Shown here: one piece after another, positions 7,519 to 17,462 of the stretch
Layout: each line of letters opens with the position of its first letter
Position numbering within the stretch: the first letter of the stretch is position 1
DNA from: Chloroflexota bacterium
GTDB lineage: Bacteria > Chloroflexota > Anaerolineae > Aggregatilineales > Phototrophicaceae
NCBI GenBank assembly: GCA_026707745.1
Contig: JAPOWG010000006.1
Location: 1-64,000 of the forward strand
Length of the DNA stretch: 64,000 nt
Reading direction: 5' to 3'
Program-made: the position numbers and the translations under genes
The notes under the pieces: model-generated
What the model was told of the DNA's origin: nothing
The model's input: the letters and a program-made list of their open reading frames with translations, nothing else
Databases searched by the model: none

Positions 7519-9324
7519 CTAATCGGCTAGGAGACGCTTGGCCCTCGACAACACATTCTCCGCGTTGATATCCGCAAGGTCATAGATGATGACATTATTG
7601 TCATCGTATAACTTTGGTTCAATCTTAAACATTTCCAGAGCCCAACCTTTGGCGCGGCCAATAAAGCTGGAGACGGGAACTTCTCGATGCATGACTAGGT
7701 AACGGAATCCGTCGTCCAGCAACTGCTTGAAAGCCGCTTCCCAGTTTTCAAGCGACAAGTCCTCGTAGTTGAGCTTGCCGGGATCGCGAAAAATCGCTAG
7801 CAGCGGGTTCTGATTGATGTAATCGTAAGTGCCGGGCGGGACGCGCGCGATCATGCCTTCGGCGATAGGACGCCCATGAAAGCGTTGCACCGACATATAG
7901 TATTTGGAGACGTGCCGACCAAAGGGCACGTCAATGACGGCGCCTTCCGGGAGTTCTGCCAAATATGACAAATACGGTGGACGCGGCGCGTTACGGGTCG
8001 GAATGGGAAAGATGCTAGTGCCATATAGCAACGCGATGACGGAAACAATCACAAGCGCTTGCCGTTTTCGATTCAATACAAGTGAACGCAGTCGGTAATG
8101 CAGCCCGTATCCGATCAAAACCGCATACGGGAAAAGAAATACCAAAGCCATGCGGAAAGGCCACTTCAAAGCGCGAAAAATGAAATTGTCTTCCAGGAGT
8201 CGATATGGCGTCCAGTAAAAGTCGAGCGGAGATTTGTGCATATAGATCACGACGCCGAGGCTCAATAACCAGAAAACCAGCGCCAACAAGAACCAGATCA
8301 GGACCGGCCGTTCAACTCTGATAGCATAGACAAGGCCTGCAAAGGCGAAGAAAATACTGACCAGACCCACATGCGACAATCCCCAGGTCACAAAGCTGTG
8401 TTCTACCTGGTCGCCGCTTAGACTTGCGATGCTCCCCATATAATTGAGCGGGCGATCATGATCGGCCTTGAGATATGTGAGCAGGTCCATGCCTCCCCAG
8501 ACATCCGCAATGACCGGGTCGGAGGTCGCGGCGAATAAATCTTCAGAACGAATCATTGGCAATAAGGACGGCGCGCAGATCGCGATGCTGGCCAGCCCGA
8601 ATATGATCATCGACTTCCAGAATATTCGAAGCGTCCAGAGCCGATGAACAATCATGTAGAGCAGCGCAAATCCCCCGCCAAGCAACATGGCGAAGATGCC
8701 GATTTTCAGGTTGGCGTAGACATTCAAAGAAAACAGAAAGGCCGCTGCAAGCATCGCCCAAAGAATATAGCGCGCGCTAGCGCGGAACCGAATCTGCATC
8801 AGCCCGCATACAAAGGCCAGCATGAACCAGGGGATCCACTCGGATGCGCCGGTGAAGGGCTGCTGCAAGGCGTGGGTCAGGTTGGCGCCGGCAAAGGCAT
8901 AGAACGCGCCGCAAACCCAGGCCGGAATGCGGCGCCCGAAGATGAGCATGCCGAAGAGATACATGCCATATGCCCGCAGCAGAATGCCAATCGCCGCTGT
9001 CATGTTGAAGGCAAAGGGATCGCCAAAGAGAATATAGAGCGGTGTCCAGAAGACTAAACCGGTCCAGCGCGGCGGCTGCAGCGTGTAGTCCAGGCCCTCC
9101 GGATGAAACAGGTAGGGCGTATAGTTGACGTCGAGCCCCTGCCTCAGCGCTTCCAGTACCCACCAGTTCTGCCACAGCGCTTGATGCGTATCGACATTGT
9201 CCATTGGCAGGTGGCTGTGCATGCGGGTGACAAAAGGATAGCTCATGACAACGAAGGTCAGCAGGTAGAGCAGCAGAGCGATTCTGTCGCGCCGCCAGAG
9301 CTCGCGCAGGAGTTGTTTTAACAA
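7519..9324 (-). CDS. Polytopic membrane protein, GT-C glycosyltransferase-like
   Basis: A 601-residue protein with about ten to twelve hydrophobic segments in its first 430 residues and a soluble C-terminal part of about 170 residues. An acidic loop after the first membrane segment (MDNVDTHQALWQNWW) sits where GT-C glycosyltransferases carry the catalytic acidic residues, followed by a segment PYLFHPEG. This resembles uncharacterised Chloroflexota membrane proteins annotated as putative glycosyltransferases; function is inferred only. It starts with TTG and has an AGGGA ribosome site six bases upstream. A TATAAT box lies 33-38 bases before the start. Confidence 0.65.
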   Translation of the reverse strand: MLKQLLRELWRRDRIALLLYLLTFVVMSYPFVTRMHSHLPMDNVDTHQALWQNWWVLEALRQGLDVNYTPYLFHPEGLDYTLQPPRWTGLVFWTPLYILFGDPFAFNMTAAIGILLRAYGMYLFGMLIFGRRIPAWVCGAFYAFAGANLTHALQQPFTGASEWIPWFMLAFVCGLMQIRFRASARYILWAMLAAAFLFSLNVYANLKIGIFAMLLGGGFALLYMIVHRLWTLRIFWKSMIIFGLASIAICAPSLLPMIRSEDLFAATSDPVIADVWGGMDLLTYLKADHDRPLNYMGSIASLSGDQVEHSFVTWGLSHVGLVSIFFAFAGLVYAIRVERPVLIWFLLALVFWLLSLGVVIYMHKSPLDFYWTPYRLLEDNFIFRALKWPFRMALVFLFPYAVLIGYGLHYRLRSLVLNRKRQALVIVSVIALLYGTSIFPIPTRNAPRPPYLSYLAELPEGAVIDVPFGRHVSKYYMSVQRFHGRPIAEGMIARVPPGTYDYINQNPLLAIFRDPGKLNYEDLSLENWEAAFKQLLDDGFRYLVMHREVPVSSFIGRAKGWALEMFKIEPKLYDDNNVIIYDLADINAENVLSRAKRLLAD

Positions 9325-9356
9325 GCTAGTCCCTGTCCTGTGCTTATCATCAAGGG

Positions 9357-9362
9357 ATTATA
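9357..9362 (-). promoter_or_regulatory. Probable -10 box for the 9324 membrane-protein gene
   Basis: A perfect TATAAT on the minus strand lies 33 bases before the TTG start at 9324. No good -35 element sits 16-18 bases upstream, where a repeat hairpin occurs instead. The call rests on the -10 match and position only. Confidence 0.4.
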
Positions 9363-9365
9363 GCG

Positions 9366-9432
9366 AGCCGCGAGCGGCAGCGAAAAGGTCTGCCCCGCTC
9401 AGGCAAAATCGCAAGCGTTCTCGTCGCATGAG
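9366..9432. repeat. REP-like hairpin element, copy 1
   Basis: The segment holds GCGGCAG, a CGAAAAGGT loop and CTGCCCC, then a TTCTCGTCGCATGAGCG motif. The same order of motifs occurs at 48260-48360. It lies between the ABC-F gene and the membrane-protein gene. The imperfect 7-bp stem could act as a transcript end signal, but copies elsewhere make a dispersed repeat the simpler description. Confidence 0.6.
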
Positions 9433-9550
9433 CGGCCTATCAGGTCATCCGAGAATCACCCAAATAATTTCAGGTTTTGCGGCGATTTCCCGTCCGCTGA
9501 AAAGGTGTCCACTCGTCAGAGATTGCGAGGCGGCATTCAGATCCGCATTG

Positions 9551-11209
9551 TCAGTTGTTAGCGTTCCCCTGCCCCGTCGCCTCAAGGTACTCGGTATAGC
9601 CGCCGGCGAATTCCTTCATTTGGCCGGCGCGGATCTCGACGACTCGATCGACCGTTTGATCCAGGAAGTAGCGGTCATGCGATATTATCAACACCGTACC
9701 TACAAATTCGTCTAAGGCCTCTTCCAAGACTTCCACCGACGGGATATCCAGATTGTTGGTCGGTTCGTCCAACAGCAAAAGATTCGGCTGTCGCAGCATC
9801 ACCTGCGCCAATTGCAAGCGGCTTCGTTCGCCGCCGGATAATGTCCGAATCGGCTGACGTACTTGCTCGTAGGTGAATGCCATGCGCAGCAGAAAGTTAA
9901 CCGCAGTCGACTCGCTGCTGTTCTGCATATTGCGAATGAGATCGAGCGGCGTCTTGTCCAACCATCCCGACAGGGTCTGATGTTCTTGCGAATAGTAGCC
10001 GACGCGGATGCTCGGTCCCAAATATATGCGACCTCGAGTGGGTTCCAATTCACCCAGAATCAGTCTGGCCAGGACCGTTTTGCCGGCGCCGTTGGGACCG
10101 ATAACGCCGACGCGGTCGCCGTGACGCAGCAGCAAATCGGCGCCGAAAAAGAGCTGCTCGTCGTCGAAGGCCATGGCGACATGGTCCAATTCCAGCACTT
10201 TCTTGCTCCCGCGCCAACCGGAGACTTTGAAGTCCATCAGCGTCTGATCGAATACTTTGTCGATCATTTCGCCACGCTCTTCCATCTGCGCCAGCATCCG
10301 CCGTCGTTGGCGAGCCGCCAGCATATGTTTGCGGCTCAATACCTGTTTTGCCCAGCGTTCAAAGCGCTCGATCATCTCTTCCAGGCGCGCTATTTCCTTC
10401 TGCTGCGTGGTGTAAAGCTGTTGCTGTCGCAAGCGCCGAAGCTGTCGTTCATGCTGGTAGTAGGAGTAGTTGCCATGATAAATGGTGATCTTGCCATTTT
10501 CGAGCTCGGCGGTACACGACGCGACTTCGTCCAGCAGGTAGCGGTCGTGGGATATGAGCACAACGCTGCCCGGATACTGTAGAATAAAGCGCTCAAGGTG
10601 TCGTTTTCCCAAGACATCGAGATGGTTGTCCGGCTCATCCAAGAGCAGGATTTCCGGCGCAGCCACCGCAAGCCCCGTCAAAGCCACCAGCTTTTTCTGG
10701 CCACCCGACAAGGTTTCGGTCGCCCGTCCATAATCGGATTGGTCGAAGCCCAACATCGCCAGCAACTCGCGCACATGGCTCCCATGACGATGGCCATTCA
10801 TTCGCTCGTAGCTTGCCAGGAGCGCTTCGTGCGTTTCCAGGACTTGGGACAATGCGGCCTCGTCGCTGTAAACCGCCGGATCGGACAATTGCGCTTCAAC
10901 AGATTCCAACCGCGATTCGAGCTCTGCCAGCGCCGGTGGTTTGACCATCGCCGCATCTATCAAACGAAGGCCTCCCGCCAATTCAATATCCTGTGGCAGA
11001 TAGCCGATGCGCGTGCCATTTTGCCTGGCGAGATGGCCTTCATCCGGTTCGACATCGCCGAGCAATACCTTAAGCAGCGTCGACTTTCCCGCGCCGTTGG
11101 GGCCGACCAGCCCGATGCGATCCCGATCGCCGATGACCCAGGAAAGATCGCGGTATAATTCCCGCCCGGCGAAGTTGACGGTGATGTTATTGACATGCAG
11201 GATATGCAT
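9551..11209 (-). CDS. ABC-F family ATPase
   Basis: A 552-residue protein with two complete ABC domains and no membrane segment. Each has a Walker A (GPNGAGKST near residue 36, GPNGAGKT near 375), an LSGG signature, and a Walker B (LLLDEPDNHLD, LLLDEPTNNLD). Between them, near residues 240-310, is a charged, Gln/Arg-rich helical linker typical of ABC-F proteins, which enter the ribosomal E site. Family members include the translation factor EttA and antibiotic-resistance proteins; which type this is cannot be decided from sequence. It is transcribed alone, divergently from the M19 peptidase gene. Confidence 0.9.
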   Translation of the reverse strand: MHILHVNNITVNFAGRELYRDLSWVIGDRDRIGLVGPNGAGKSTLLKVLLGDVEPDEGHLARQNGTRIGYLPQDIELAGGLRLIDAAMVKPPALAELESRLESVEAQLSDPAVYSDEAALSQVLETHEALLASYERMNGHRHGSHVRELLAMLGFDQSDYGRATETLSGGQKKLVALTGLAVAAPEILLLDEPDNHLDVLGKRHLERFILQYPGSVVLISHDRYLLDEVASCTAELENGKITIYHGNYSYYQHERQLRRLRQQQLYTTQQKEIARLEEMIERFERWAKQVLSRKHMLAARQRRRMLAQMEERGEMIDKVFDQTLMDFKVSGWRGSKKVLELDHVAMAFDDEQLFFGADLLLRHGDRVGVIGPNGAGKTVLARLILGELEPTRGRIYLGPSIRVGYYSQEHQTLSGWLDKTPLDLIRNMQNSSESTAVNFLLRMAFTYEQVRQPIRTLSGGERSRLQLAQVMLRQPNLLLLDEPTNNLDIPSVEVLEEALDEFVGTVLIISHDRYFLDQTVDRVVEIRAGQMKEFAGGYTEYLEATGQGNANN

Positions 11210-11340
11210 TAGGTTTCGCTTCCAGTGAACGATGATCTTGCGCGGAAACAGGATAGCACAAGAGAGGCAATTGCCCTATCGTCGGCGTCCGCGAGGGGCT
11301 AGAATGGCGCCAATTGCGCGCTACTGCGAGTTCGCCAGAC

Positions 11341-12408
11341 ATGTTCATGGTAGACGCCCATCAAAACATCGCTTTCAACGCCCAGCAACTGGGACGCGAT
11401 TACGCGCGCTGGGCATGGCATCTTCGCGAGTCCGAAGACGAATCAACGGCGCCGCCGGCCATGACCAGCCTGCCGGACAATCTGATGTCGGGTATAGGGA
11501 TCGTCTATGGAAGCATGATCGTCATTCCGGAGTCCTTTCCAGGGCGAGAATCGTGGCACAAGTTCACATATCGCACGGTCGACGACGCCAAACTCCTGGC
11601 GACATGGCAGATGGACTATTACCGTCGCCTGGCGGACGAGTGTGATCAAATCCGATTGATCCTGACGCGAAGCGATCTCGAGGCGGTTATTGCCTCCTGG
11701 CAAGACGACCTACCGCTCTCGGGCCGGGTGGGTGGCATTGTCGCGCTGATGGAAGGCGCGGAGCCTATTACCGAACCTCGGCAATTCGAAGAATGGATGG
11801 AGCTGGGTGTGAGAGTTGTAGCGCCCGCCTGTCTGCCTACACGTTACTGCGCCGCCGCTGGCTTTGAGGGCGAGCTGAGCACCCTGGGTTATGAACTGCT
11901 GGACGTCCTGTCGGATCACGGAATCCTGCTGGATGTCTCCGACATGTCGGAACGCGCCTGTCAGCAAGCCATCGAGCGTTATCCAGGCGGGATCATCGCC
12001 AGTCACGCCAATCCGCGCTATTTTTATGACAGTCCCCGGGGCCTCCCCGACCGGACCATTAGAGCGCTGGCCGAACGTGACGGGGTGATGGGCATCATGG
12101 TGTATAATCGGTACTTGAGGCGGGACTGGCATCACAGCGATCCCAATCGACGCGTCGGCTTGGACCATTGGGTAGATGCCGTGGACTATGTATGTCAGTT
12201 GACCGGATCTGCGGCTCATGCGGGCTTGGGCAGCGATATTGACGGCGGATACGCTTACAGCAGTTTCCCGGAGGAAGTGGATACCTCAGCCGACTTATGG
12301 CAACTGGGAGACCGTCTAAGAGACCGAGGATTCGCCGATGACGATATCGAGGCGATATTGGGCGGGAATCATCTTCGCAAACTGAAAGAGGCACTGCCAG
12401 AGGGATAA
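11341..12408 (+). CDS. Membrane dipeptidase-like protein (peptidase family M19)
   Basis: A 355-residue amidohydrolase-fold protein of the renal dipeptidase family. Recognisable parts are the N-terminal DAHQN, the bridging-glutamate region MEGAEPI, the histidine strand IIASHANPR and the C-terminal GLGSDIDGG. M19 enzymes hydrolyse dipeptides with a two-zinc centre. The usual first zinc motif is HxD; here it reads H-Q-N, so a metal ligand is changed and activity may be altered. The ATG at 11341 is preferred over the upstream TTG at 11314 because family similarity begins at it, though neither has a good ribosome site. A small membrane-protein gene follows after six bases. Confidence 0.82.
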   Translation: MFMVDAHQNIAFNAQQLGRDYARWAWHLRESEDESTAPPAMTSLPDNLMSGIGIVYGSMIVIPESFPGRESWHKFTYRTVDDAKLLATWQMDYYRRLADECDQIRLILTRSDLEAVIASWQDDLPLSGRVGGIVALMEGAEPITEPRQFEEWMELGVRVVAPACLPTRYCAAAGFEGELSTLGYELLDVLSDHGILLDVSDMSERACQQAIERYPGGIIASHANPRYFYDSPRGLPDRTIRALAERDGVMGIMVYNRYLRRDWHHSDPNRRVGLDHWVDAVDYVCQLTGSAAHAGLGSDIDGGYAYSSFPEEVDTSADLWQLGDRLRDRGFADDDIEAILGGNHLRKLKEALPEG

Positions 12409-12414
12409 AGCTTC

Positions 12415-12930
12415 ATGTGGCGTTTTGCGCAGGTCGGCATCGCATTAGGCGCGCTTGGCGTCATGCTATGCTTTATGGGTTTGTTCCCCGGTGTAACCGG
12501 CGCCGAGCCCACGGCGGGCATCGGCCTGGTTCAAGTGGTCATGGTTCTGATGGGGTACAGCCTCTTGATTCTGGGCGCGCTGGTCTACCTCAAGTATACC
12601 TTTTACCTGGACGTGCCTTCGACGCTGGTGCAGCAAATCGGCACGCGGCTCGCCCTGACTGGCATCCTCTTTGCGGCGCTTTCCGGGCTGGCGGACATAC
12701 TCGGTTTCGGCACGCATATCCGTGACGACGTCGTCGATATTTTCTTCGGGCAACTGCAAATGGTGGGCATACTGGCCAGCTTCGGTTTGTCTTCGTTTGG
12801 CGTGCTGGTTTATGTGCTGGCAGGCGCGCCAAAGGCGCGCCACGCGCCTGTCGAAGCCCTTAGCGATCGCATTTCAGGCGTCGACGATACGACTGAAATC
12901 ATACTCCCTGAACGCGACGATTCTTCCTAA
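12415..12930 (+). CDS. Small four-helix membrane protein, unknown function
   Basis: A 171-residue protein with four hydrophobic segments (about residues 5-28, 38-60, 75-95 and 108-135) and a charged cytoplasm-type tail rich in Asp and Glu. No family was recognised. A GAGGGA ribosome site lies before the ATG, and the start is six bases after the M19 gene, so the two are probably co-transcribed. A role in supporting the membrane or envelope is all that can be inferred. Confidence 0.7.
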   Translation: MWRFAQVGIALGALGVMLCFMGLFPGVTGAEPTAGIGLVQVVMVLMGYSLLILGALVYLKYTFYLDVPSTLVQQIGTRLALTGILFAALSGLADILGFGTHIRDDVVDIFFGQLQMVGILASFGLSSFGVLVYVLAGAPKARHAPVEALSDRISGVDDTTEIILPERDDSS

Positions 12931-13013
12931 GAGTCGCTGCCAGCGGATGCTACGAGCGAAGACAGTGATTTCCTCGCGTCGCCAGTGCATTTCAATCGCG
13001 TGGAGGCGTCGCC

Positions 13014-14171
13014 ATGCCAGGTGAGGCGCCCAAGCTCTTGTATGTGGTGAATATCCCGCGTTTTTTTCTGTCGCATCGCATGTCCCTGGCTTTGGCGGCG
13101 CGCCAACGCGGGTACGACGTCCAAGTTGCCACATCCCTACAGGATAGCGACTCGGTCGAGCGCATCCGTGACCAGAACCTGCGCCTGCATCCGATTCCTC
13201 TCAGCCAGCACGGCATGAATCCGCTGGTCGAATTGCGGACGATAAACGCGCTTAGACGGCTCTATTCGGGGCTCAAGCCAGATCTGATTCATCACATTAG
13301 CATCAAGCCGGTCCTTTATGGCGGAATCGCCGCGCGTCTCACGCGCCAGCGCGCGATCATTCATGCCATGAGCGGTCTGGGCTACGTATTCGCAAGCAGG
13401 GAACGGCGAGCGTCACTGCTGCGTCAGGTTACCCGACCCTTATTCCGAGCGGTGACGGGGTGCGCCCACAACCGCATGATCTTTCAAAATGCCGACGATC
13501 GGCAATTCTTCCTGAAACATGGCATGATTTCGAGCGAAAAGGCCGTGTTGATCCGTGGCTCGGGCGTCGATGAAAAACTCTTTACAGCACAGGCCGAAAC
13601 GCTGGATGAACTGCCCGTCGTCTTGTTCGCTGGAAGGCTGCTGTGGCAAAAGGGCATCGGGGAGTTCGTGGAAGTTGCGCGTCGACTGCGGGGGAGAGCG
13701 CGTTTCCGAGTGGTTGGTTACGAAGAAGCGACCAGCCCGCTCAACGTTTCCGCCGCGCGCTTGTACGCCTGGGCGGACGAGGGCTTGATCGAGTGGCTGG
13801 GAAAACGCGATGACATGCCGCAAGTGTATGCGGAGTCCAATATCGTCTGCCTGCCGTCAACCTACGGCGAGGGCGTGCCAAAGGTTTTGATCGAGGCGGC
13901 CGCTTGTGGCCGGGCCTGTGTGACGACTGATACGCCCGGCTGTCGTGAAATCGTGCGCCACGGTGAAAACGGACTTTTGGTCCCGCCAGAGGATGTAGAC
14001 GCGCTGGCGGCGGCCGTCGAGCGCTTGATACGCGATCCGGCCTTGCGTCAAGAAATGGGCGCCAAAGGAAGGCAAGTCGTTCTAGGGGATTTTACCTTGC
14101 GGCAGGTTATTGACGAAACGCTCGAACTGTACAAGGAGTTGCTCGACGCCGGAGGCTATTCTTGGTCGTAA
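13014..14171 (+). CDS. Glycosyltransferase family 4 (GT-B fold)
   Basis: A 385-residue glycosyltransferase close to the PglA/CapM-like group that builds surface polysaccharide or lipid-linked sugars. The N-terminal half carries the acceptor-side signature HHISIKPVLYGGIAAR near residue 95 and a SGLGYVF segment. The C-terminal half has the nucleotide-sugar site: FAGRLLWQKGI near 205, the PSTYGEGVPKVLIEAAACG E-x7-E region near 285, and a closing GENGLLVPPED segment. A GGAGG ribosome site supports the ATG at 13014. Its last 16 bases overlap the end of the convergent DUF4013 gene. Sugar and acceptor are unknown. Confidence 0.88.
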   Translation: MPGEAPKLLYVVNIPRFFLSHRMSLALAARQRGYDVQVATSLQDSDSVERIRDQNLRLHPIPLSQHGMNPLVELRTINALRRLYSGLKPDLIHHISIKPVLYGGIAARLTRQRAIIHAMSGLGYVFASRERRASLLRQVTRPLFRAVTGCAHNRMIFQNADDRQFFLKHGMISSEKAVLIRGSGVDEKLFTAQAETLDELPVVLFAGRLLWQKGIGEFVEVARRLRGRARFRVVGYEEATSPLNVSAARLYAWADEGLIEWLGKRDDMPQVYAESNIVCLPSTYGEGVPKVLIEAAACGRACVTTDTPGCREIVRHGENGLLVPPEDVDALAAAVERLIRDPALRQEMGAKGRQVVLGDFTLRQVIDETLELYKELLDAGGYSWS

Positions 14172-14965
14172 TCTGACTTGTTGTAGTGACGACGTCCAAC
14201 AGGCGGAGAATTGTAGGCAAATTGGCCAATCAGATGCAGGCTTGACATGTATTGAAGTAGAAAGACCAAGACGCCAACGCAAAATATGGCGATGTAGATC
14301 AGGTAGCTGTCAAACCTCAGCGACCTATCAATCCAGGTCATCGTCTGGACAAAGGCGTTATTGGCAATTACGTAAGCCGTGTTCAGCAGAAGCAACCTGG
14401 CGATCAATCCCGCAAATGCCGACTTATTCCCTAGCAAGAACGCCAGATTCTGCGGGAATGCAAAGGCGGCGCTTGCTCGCCTGCGCACGGCGCAGTGCGC
14501 TGCCGCAACCACGGACTCCGACGCGATGATCAGGAAAAATGCGCATAAGACCAATTCTAAGACATACGAATGCCTTGGCGCTGGTTCTAAAAACTTCAGG
14601 ATAAGGATCGTTCCAATCAAACACCAAACCAGACGCGACAACCAGAAAACCAGACCGTTTCCCAGGTTTCCCAGGAAGTCAATCGCCGGCAATGAACTGT
14701 AGCCCCGGCTAGCGTGCCGAATCACATCCAAGCTGTAGCCTGCCAGCCAGATCATGAAGCAAGTGTACGATAGAATGAGTCCTGCAAGCCCAAGACCCTC
14801 CAAGATCCGGCCGTCGCGGCTCTCATACTGCCAAGACGCTCTCATCTCCTCGCCGCGCTCACTCAATGATGCAAACGCAACCAAGGCAATGCCCAGAATA
14901 AGGACCATAGTTACGATCTTTGGCATGTTCCGGTAAGGATAACTTATCGCTCGTCGAAGGTTCAT
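14156..14965 (-). CDS. DUF4013 family membrane protein
   Basis: A 269-residue protein with about six membrane segments and an N-terminus (RRAISYPYRN) like that of the two paralogues at 46390 and 47355 (RAFKYPFHN). The family is uncharacterised. The segment LAGYSLDVIRHASRGYSSLP matches the conserved GYSVDVVR-x-LP region of the other copies. This copy is the most divergent of the three and stands apart from them. An AAGGAT ribosome site precedes the ATG. Confidence 0.75.
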   Translation of the reverse strand: MNLRRAISYPYRNMPKIVTMVLILGIALVAFASLSERGEEMRASWQYESRDGRILEGLGLAGLILSYTCFMIWLAGYSLDVIRHASRGYSSLPAIDFLGNLGNGLVFWLSRLVWCLIGTILILKFLEPAPRHSYVLELVLCAFFLIIASESVVAAAHCAVRRRASAAFAFPQNLAFLLGNKSAFAGLIARLLLLNTAYVIANNAFVQTMTWIDRSLRFDSYLIYIAIFCVGVLVFLLQYMSSLHLIGQFAYNSPPVGRRHYNKSDYDQE

Positions 14966-15103
14966 GATTATCCTTTCGTGTTTGATGCAAAGGCCGCTCG
15001 GAATAGTTTACCTGCTCTGTTCCACCAACTATACAACATTCGAGCGCAAACTTCCCACTTATTGTCTTGAGCGGGAATGGCGTCGCTTGGTGGAGGGCTT
15101 GGC

Positions 15104-15778
15104 TCAGCCCGGCGCGCATGCCTCCGACGCCGCTCGATGCGCCATGCGAATCGGCAGCGGCAGCCGGAACTTGGGCGTACAGGCCAGCAGCAATTGAACC
15201 GCGCTTTCGATATCCGCCAAATGTCCAACCGATACGTAGATCGGTTTCACGTTCGGCCGGGTGCGCAGCACAAGTCCTACTTGTTCTCCTTGATAAGTTA
15301 CACTTGCTGAACTGCCCTTGACATTGCCGGGCTGCTGATACTCGCCGATGAAATGCCGTTTGCCGCAACCGATTGTCGGGCGTCCCAGCCACAAACCCAG
15401 ATGCGCCGCGATGCCCATGCGGCGCGGGTGCATTTGTCCCATGCCGTCAAAGATGAAGACATCCGGCGCGTTCCGCAATTTACGGAATGCAGCCACCAGC
15501 GCCGGTCCCTCGCGAAAGGTCAATAGACCCGGGATATAGGGATAACTGGTCGCTTGCCCCATGCAAACGGTCTCTATGTTTTCCAATGCAGGAAAACTCA
15601 GGACGACCACACAAGCGCAGGTGAGCCCGCGTTTGACACTGACATCGACGCCTGCAACTGTACGGACGCGATGCAGGTCCAGGGGACTGGAACTCACCAG
15701 CCGCGTCGCCAGCTTCTTTTGCAGGGCTACGGCATCTTTCGGGCTCAGATCCCAGTCATGCAATTGTCGGATTTTCAT
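15104..15778 (-). CDS. nfi: Endonuclease V (deoxyinosine 3'-endonuclease)
   Basis: A 224-residue protein with the EndoV signature in order: the first catalytic aspartate in VAGVDVS near residue 45, the YPYIPGLLTFRE segment near 85 that wedges the damaged base and supplies the catalytic glutamate, and FDGMGQMHPRRMG near 115 with the third acidic residue. The enzyme cuts DNA one phosphodiester 3' to a deaminated adenine (inosine). Length is normal. Its start lies 30 bases after the sigma-factor stop, so it is probably the last gene of the dnaG-rpoD transcript. Confidence 0.93.
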   Translation of the reverse strand: MKIRQLHDWDLSPKDAVALQKKLATRLVSSSPLDLHRVRTVAGVDVSVKRGLTCACVVVLSFPALENIETVCMGQATSYPYIPGLLTFREGPALVAAFRKLRNAPDVFIFDGMGQMHPRRMGIAAHLGLWLGRPTIGCGKRHFIGEYQQPGNVKGSSASVTYQGEQVGLVLRTRPNVKPIYVSVGHLADIESAVQLLLACTPKFRLPLPIRMAHRAASEACAPG

Positions 15779-15808
15779 GGATAAATCGACTTGGAAAAGC
15801 CGATATCG

Positions 15809-17374
15809 CTACATTTCCAGGTAGTCGCGCAATTGACGGGAGCGCGTAGGATGGCGCAATTTGCGCAGGGCTTTCGCTTCGATCTGACGGATGCGCTCGC
15901 GCGTTACGCCAAAAAAGTGGCCCACCTCTTCAAGTGTATTGTCCTGGCCATCGAGCAAACCGAAACGCATTTCCAAGACGTGCCGTTCGCGTTCGCTCAA
16001 GACGCCGAGCGCCGAACGTATCTGTTCCTTGAGCAATTGGCGGCTGGCGGCATCCACCGGTCCCGGCAGATTGTCGTCCGGGATGAAGTCGCCGAGCTGG
16101 CTGCTGTCTTCTTGACCCACTGGCATATCGAGGCTCATCGGCTCTTGGCTGATGCGCATGATCTTGCGCACTTTCTGCGCGGCGCGGCGCAACTTGCGAT
16201 TCAAATTGCCATCCAAGGGAACACCGTCACGTGTCCGCTGTTTGATGGCTTCGCGATCCTCATCGGTCAAAAAGTCCATTTCCAACGCGACCTGTTCCGG
16301 CGTCGGTTCCGCGCCGAGGGTTTGCAGTAGTTCGCGTTGCACGCGCATTAGCCGATTGATGGTTTCGACCATATGCACGGGAATGCGGATTGTACGGGCC
16401 TGATCGGCAATTGCTCGGCTTATCGCTTGTCGGATCCACCAGGTCGCATAAGTGCTGAATTTGTAGCCTTTGGTATGGTCAAATTTGTTCACTGCGCGCA
16501 GCAGACCGATGTTGCCTTCTTGAATCAGATCCAGGAAACTGATGCCCCGACCCATGTATCGCTTCGCCACACTAACGACCAGGCGAAGATTCGCCCGCGT
16601 AAGATCTTCTATCGCCAAAGCGGCTTGGCTCTCCACTTGCTCTTGCTGCTGCTTTGCCAAGTCGATCGGGTCAATTGTATCTTCGATCCAGTTGTCAAAT
16701 TCTTCGAAGCTCGGCAATCCATGCTCACGGTGAAAATGCAGGCGCATGTGCATTTGATGTTCGATGGGAAACAGGAACAAGGCATGTACAATTTCGAATA
16801 GCAACTGAGCGACGCCGGTCCAGGCGTCATTGCGACCCCATTGGCGTTGCATGAGATAATGTCGAATGTAAGACTCTTCCTCCATATTCCAATTACTGAT
16901 AATCGCCTGTACCTCGTATAGCACCTTGAGAAAATCGGGCATTTCCACGTCGAAGGGCTGGGTGACTTCGCGGAGTTTCTGCCAGTTCGCGCTTAGCTTT
17001 CGATAGGCAAATCTTTCCACATCCAGATGATTGGGATCGCGCTTGCCCAGTTGCGGGTTGTCAAGACTCATCAATTCGTCTCGGAGCGCTTCGAGCTGCT
17101 GTTCGGCGGCAATCTGCGCGCTTAACCACATCTCGCGATTGCTATCCAGCAGCGGCACCTGGCCTATTTCCTTGAGATACATGCGCACCGGATCATCGGA
17201 AAGCGGCATATTGTCGAAGGCGCCTCCGCCAGTCGTTTCACCGCTGGCGATGTCATCATCATAGTCCGAGCGGGAAAGGCTGCCCGTCGTATCATCAGTA
17301 CCCGACATCAAGCGATGCTCGTCGGTGTCTTCATAGTTGCTGTATTGTCTGATGCTCTTTTTCCTACCTGCCAT
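15809..17374 (-). CDS. rpoD: Principal RNA polymerase sigma factor (sigma-70, RpoD/SigA)
   Basis: A 521-residue group 1 sigma factor. Region 1.2 is visible near residue 55 ([16 protein letters not shown]). A non-conserved region follows, then the invariant region 2 core [14 protein letters not shown] near 260, [12 protein letters not shown], and the -10-reading segment [16 protein letters not shown]. Region 3 and region 4 end with the -35-reading helix-turn-helix [19 protein letters not shown] near 490. Near-consensus TATAAT and TTGNCA boxes found in this window fit such a sigma factor. It follows the primase gene, the classic dnaG-rpoD arrangement. Confidence 0.96.
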   Translation of the reverse strand: MAGRKKSIRQYSNYEDTDEHRLMSGTDDTTGSLSRSDYDDDIASGETTGGGAFDNMPLSDDPVRMYLKEIGQVPLLDSNREMWLSAQIAAEQQLEALRDELMSLDNPQLGKRDPNHLDVERFAYRKLSANWQKLREVTQPFDVEMPDFLKVLYEVQAIISNWNMEEESYIRHYLMQRQWGRNDAWTGVAQLLFEIVHALFLFPIEHQMHMRLHFHREHGLPSFEEFDNWIEDTIDPIDLAKQQQEQVESQAALAIEDLTRANLRLVVSVAKRYMGRGISFLDLIQEGNIGLLRAVNKFDHTKGYKFSTYATWWIRQAISRAIADQARTIRIPVHMVETINRLMRVQRELLQTLGAEPTPEQVALEMDFLTDEDREAIKQRTRDGVPLDGNLNRKLRRAAQKVRKIMRISQEPMSLDMPVGQEDSSQLGDFIPDDNLPGPVDAASRQLLKEQIRSALGVLSERERHVLEMRFGLLDGQDNTLEEVGHFFGVTRERIRQIEAKALRKLRHPTRSRQLRDYLEM

Positions 17375-17462
17375 CAGTCATCCCGCTTCCGCCATTGCCT
17401 CCGACGCATGCGCATAGCATAGCAATTGGCCTTTGTTCGCTTTCGCACAGCTATTCGAGGCT

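Noticed and set aside
9366..9400. Intrinsic terminator of the ABC-F gene
   Set aside because: The stem is imperfect, no T-run follows, and copies elsewhere show it is part of a dispersed repeat.
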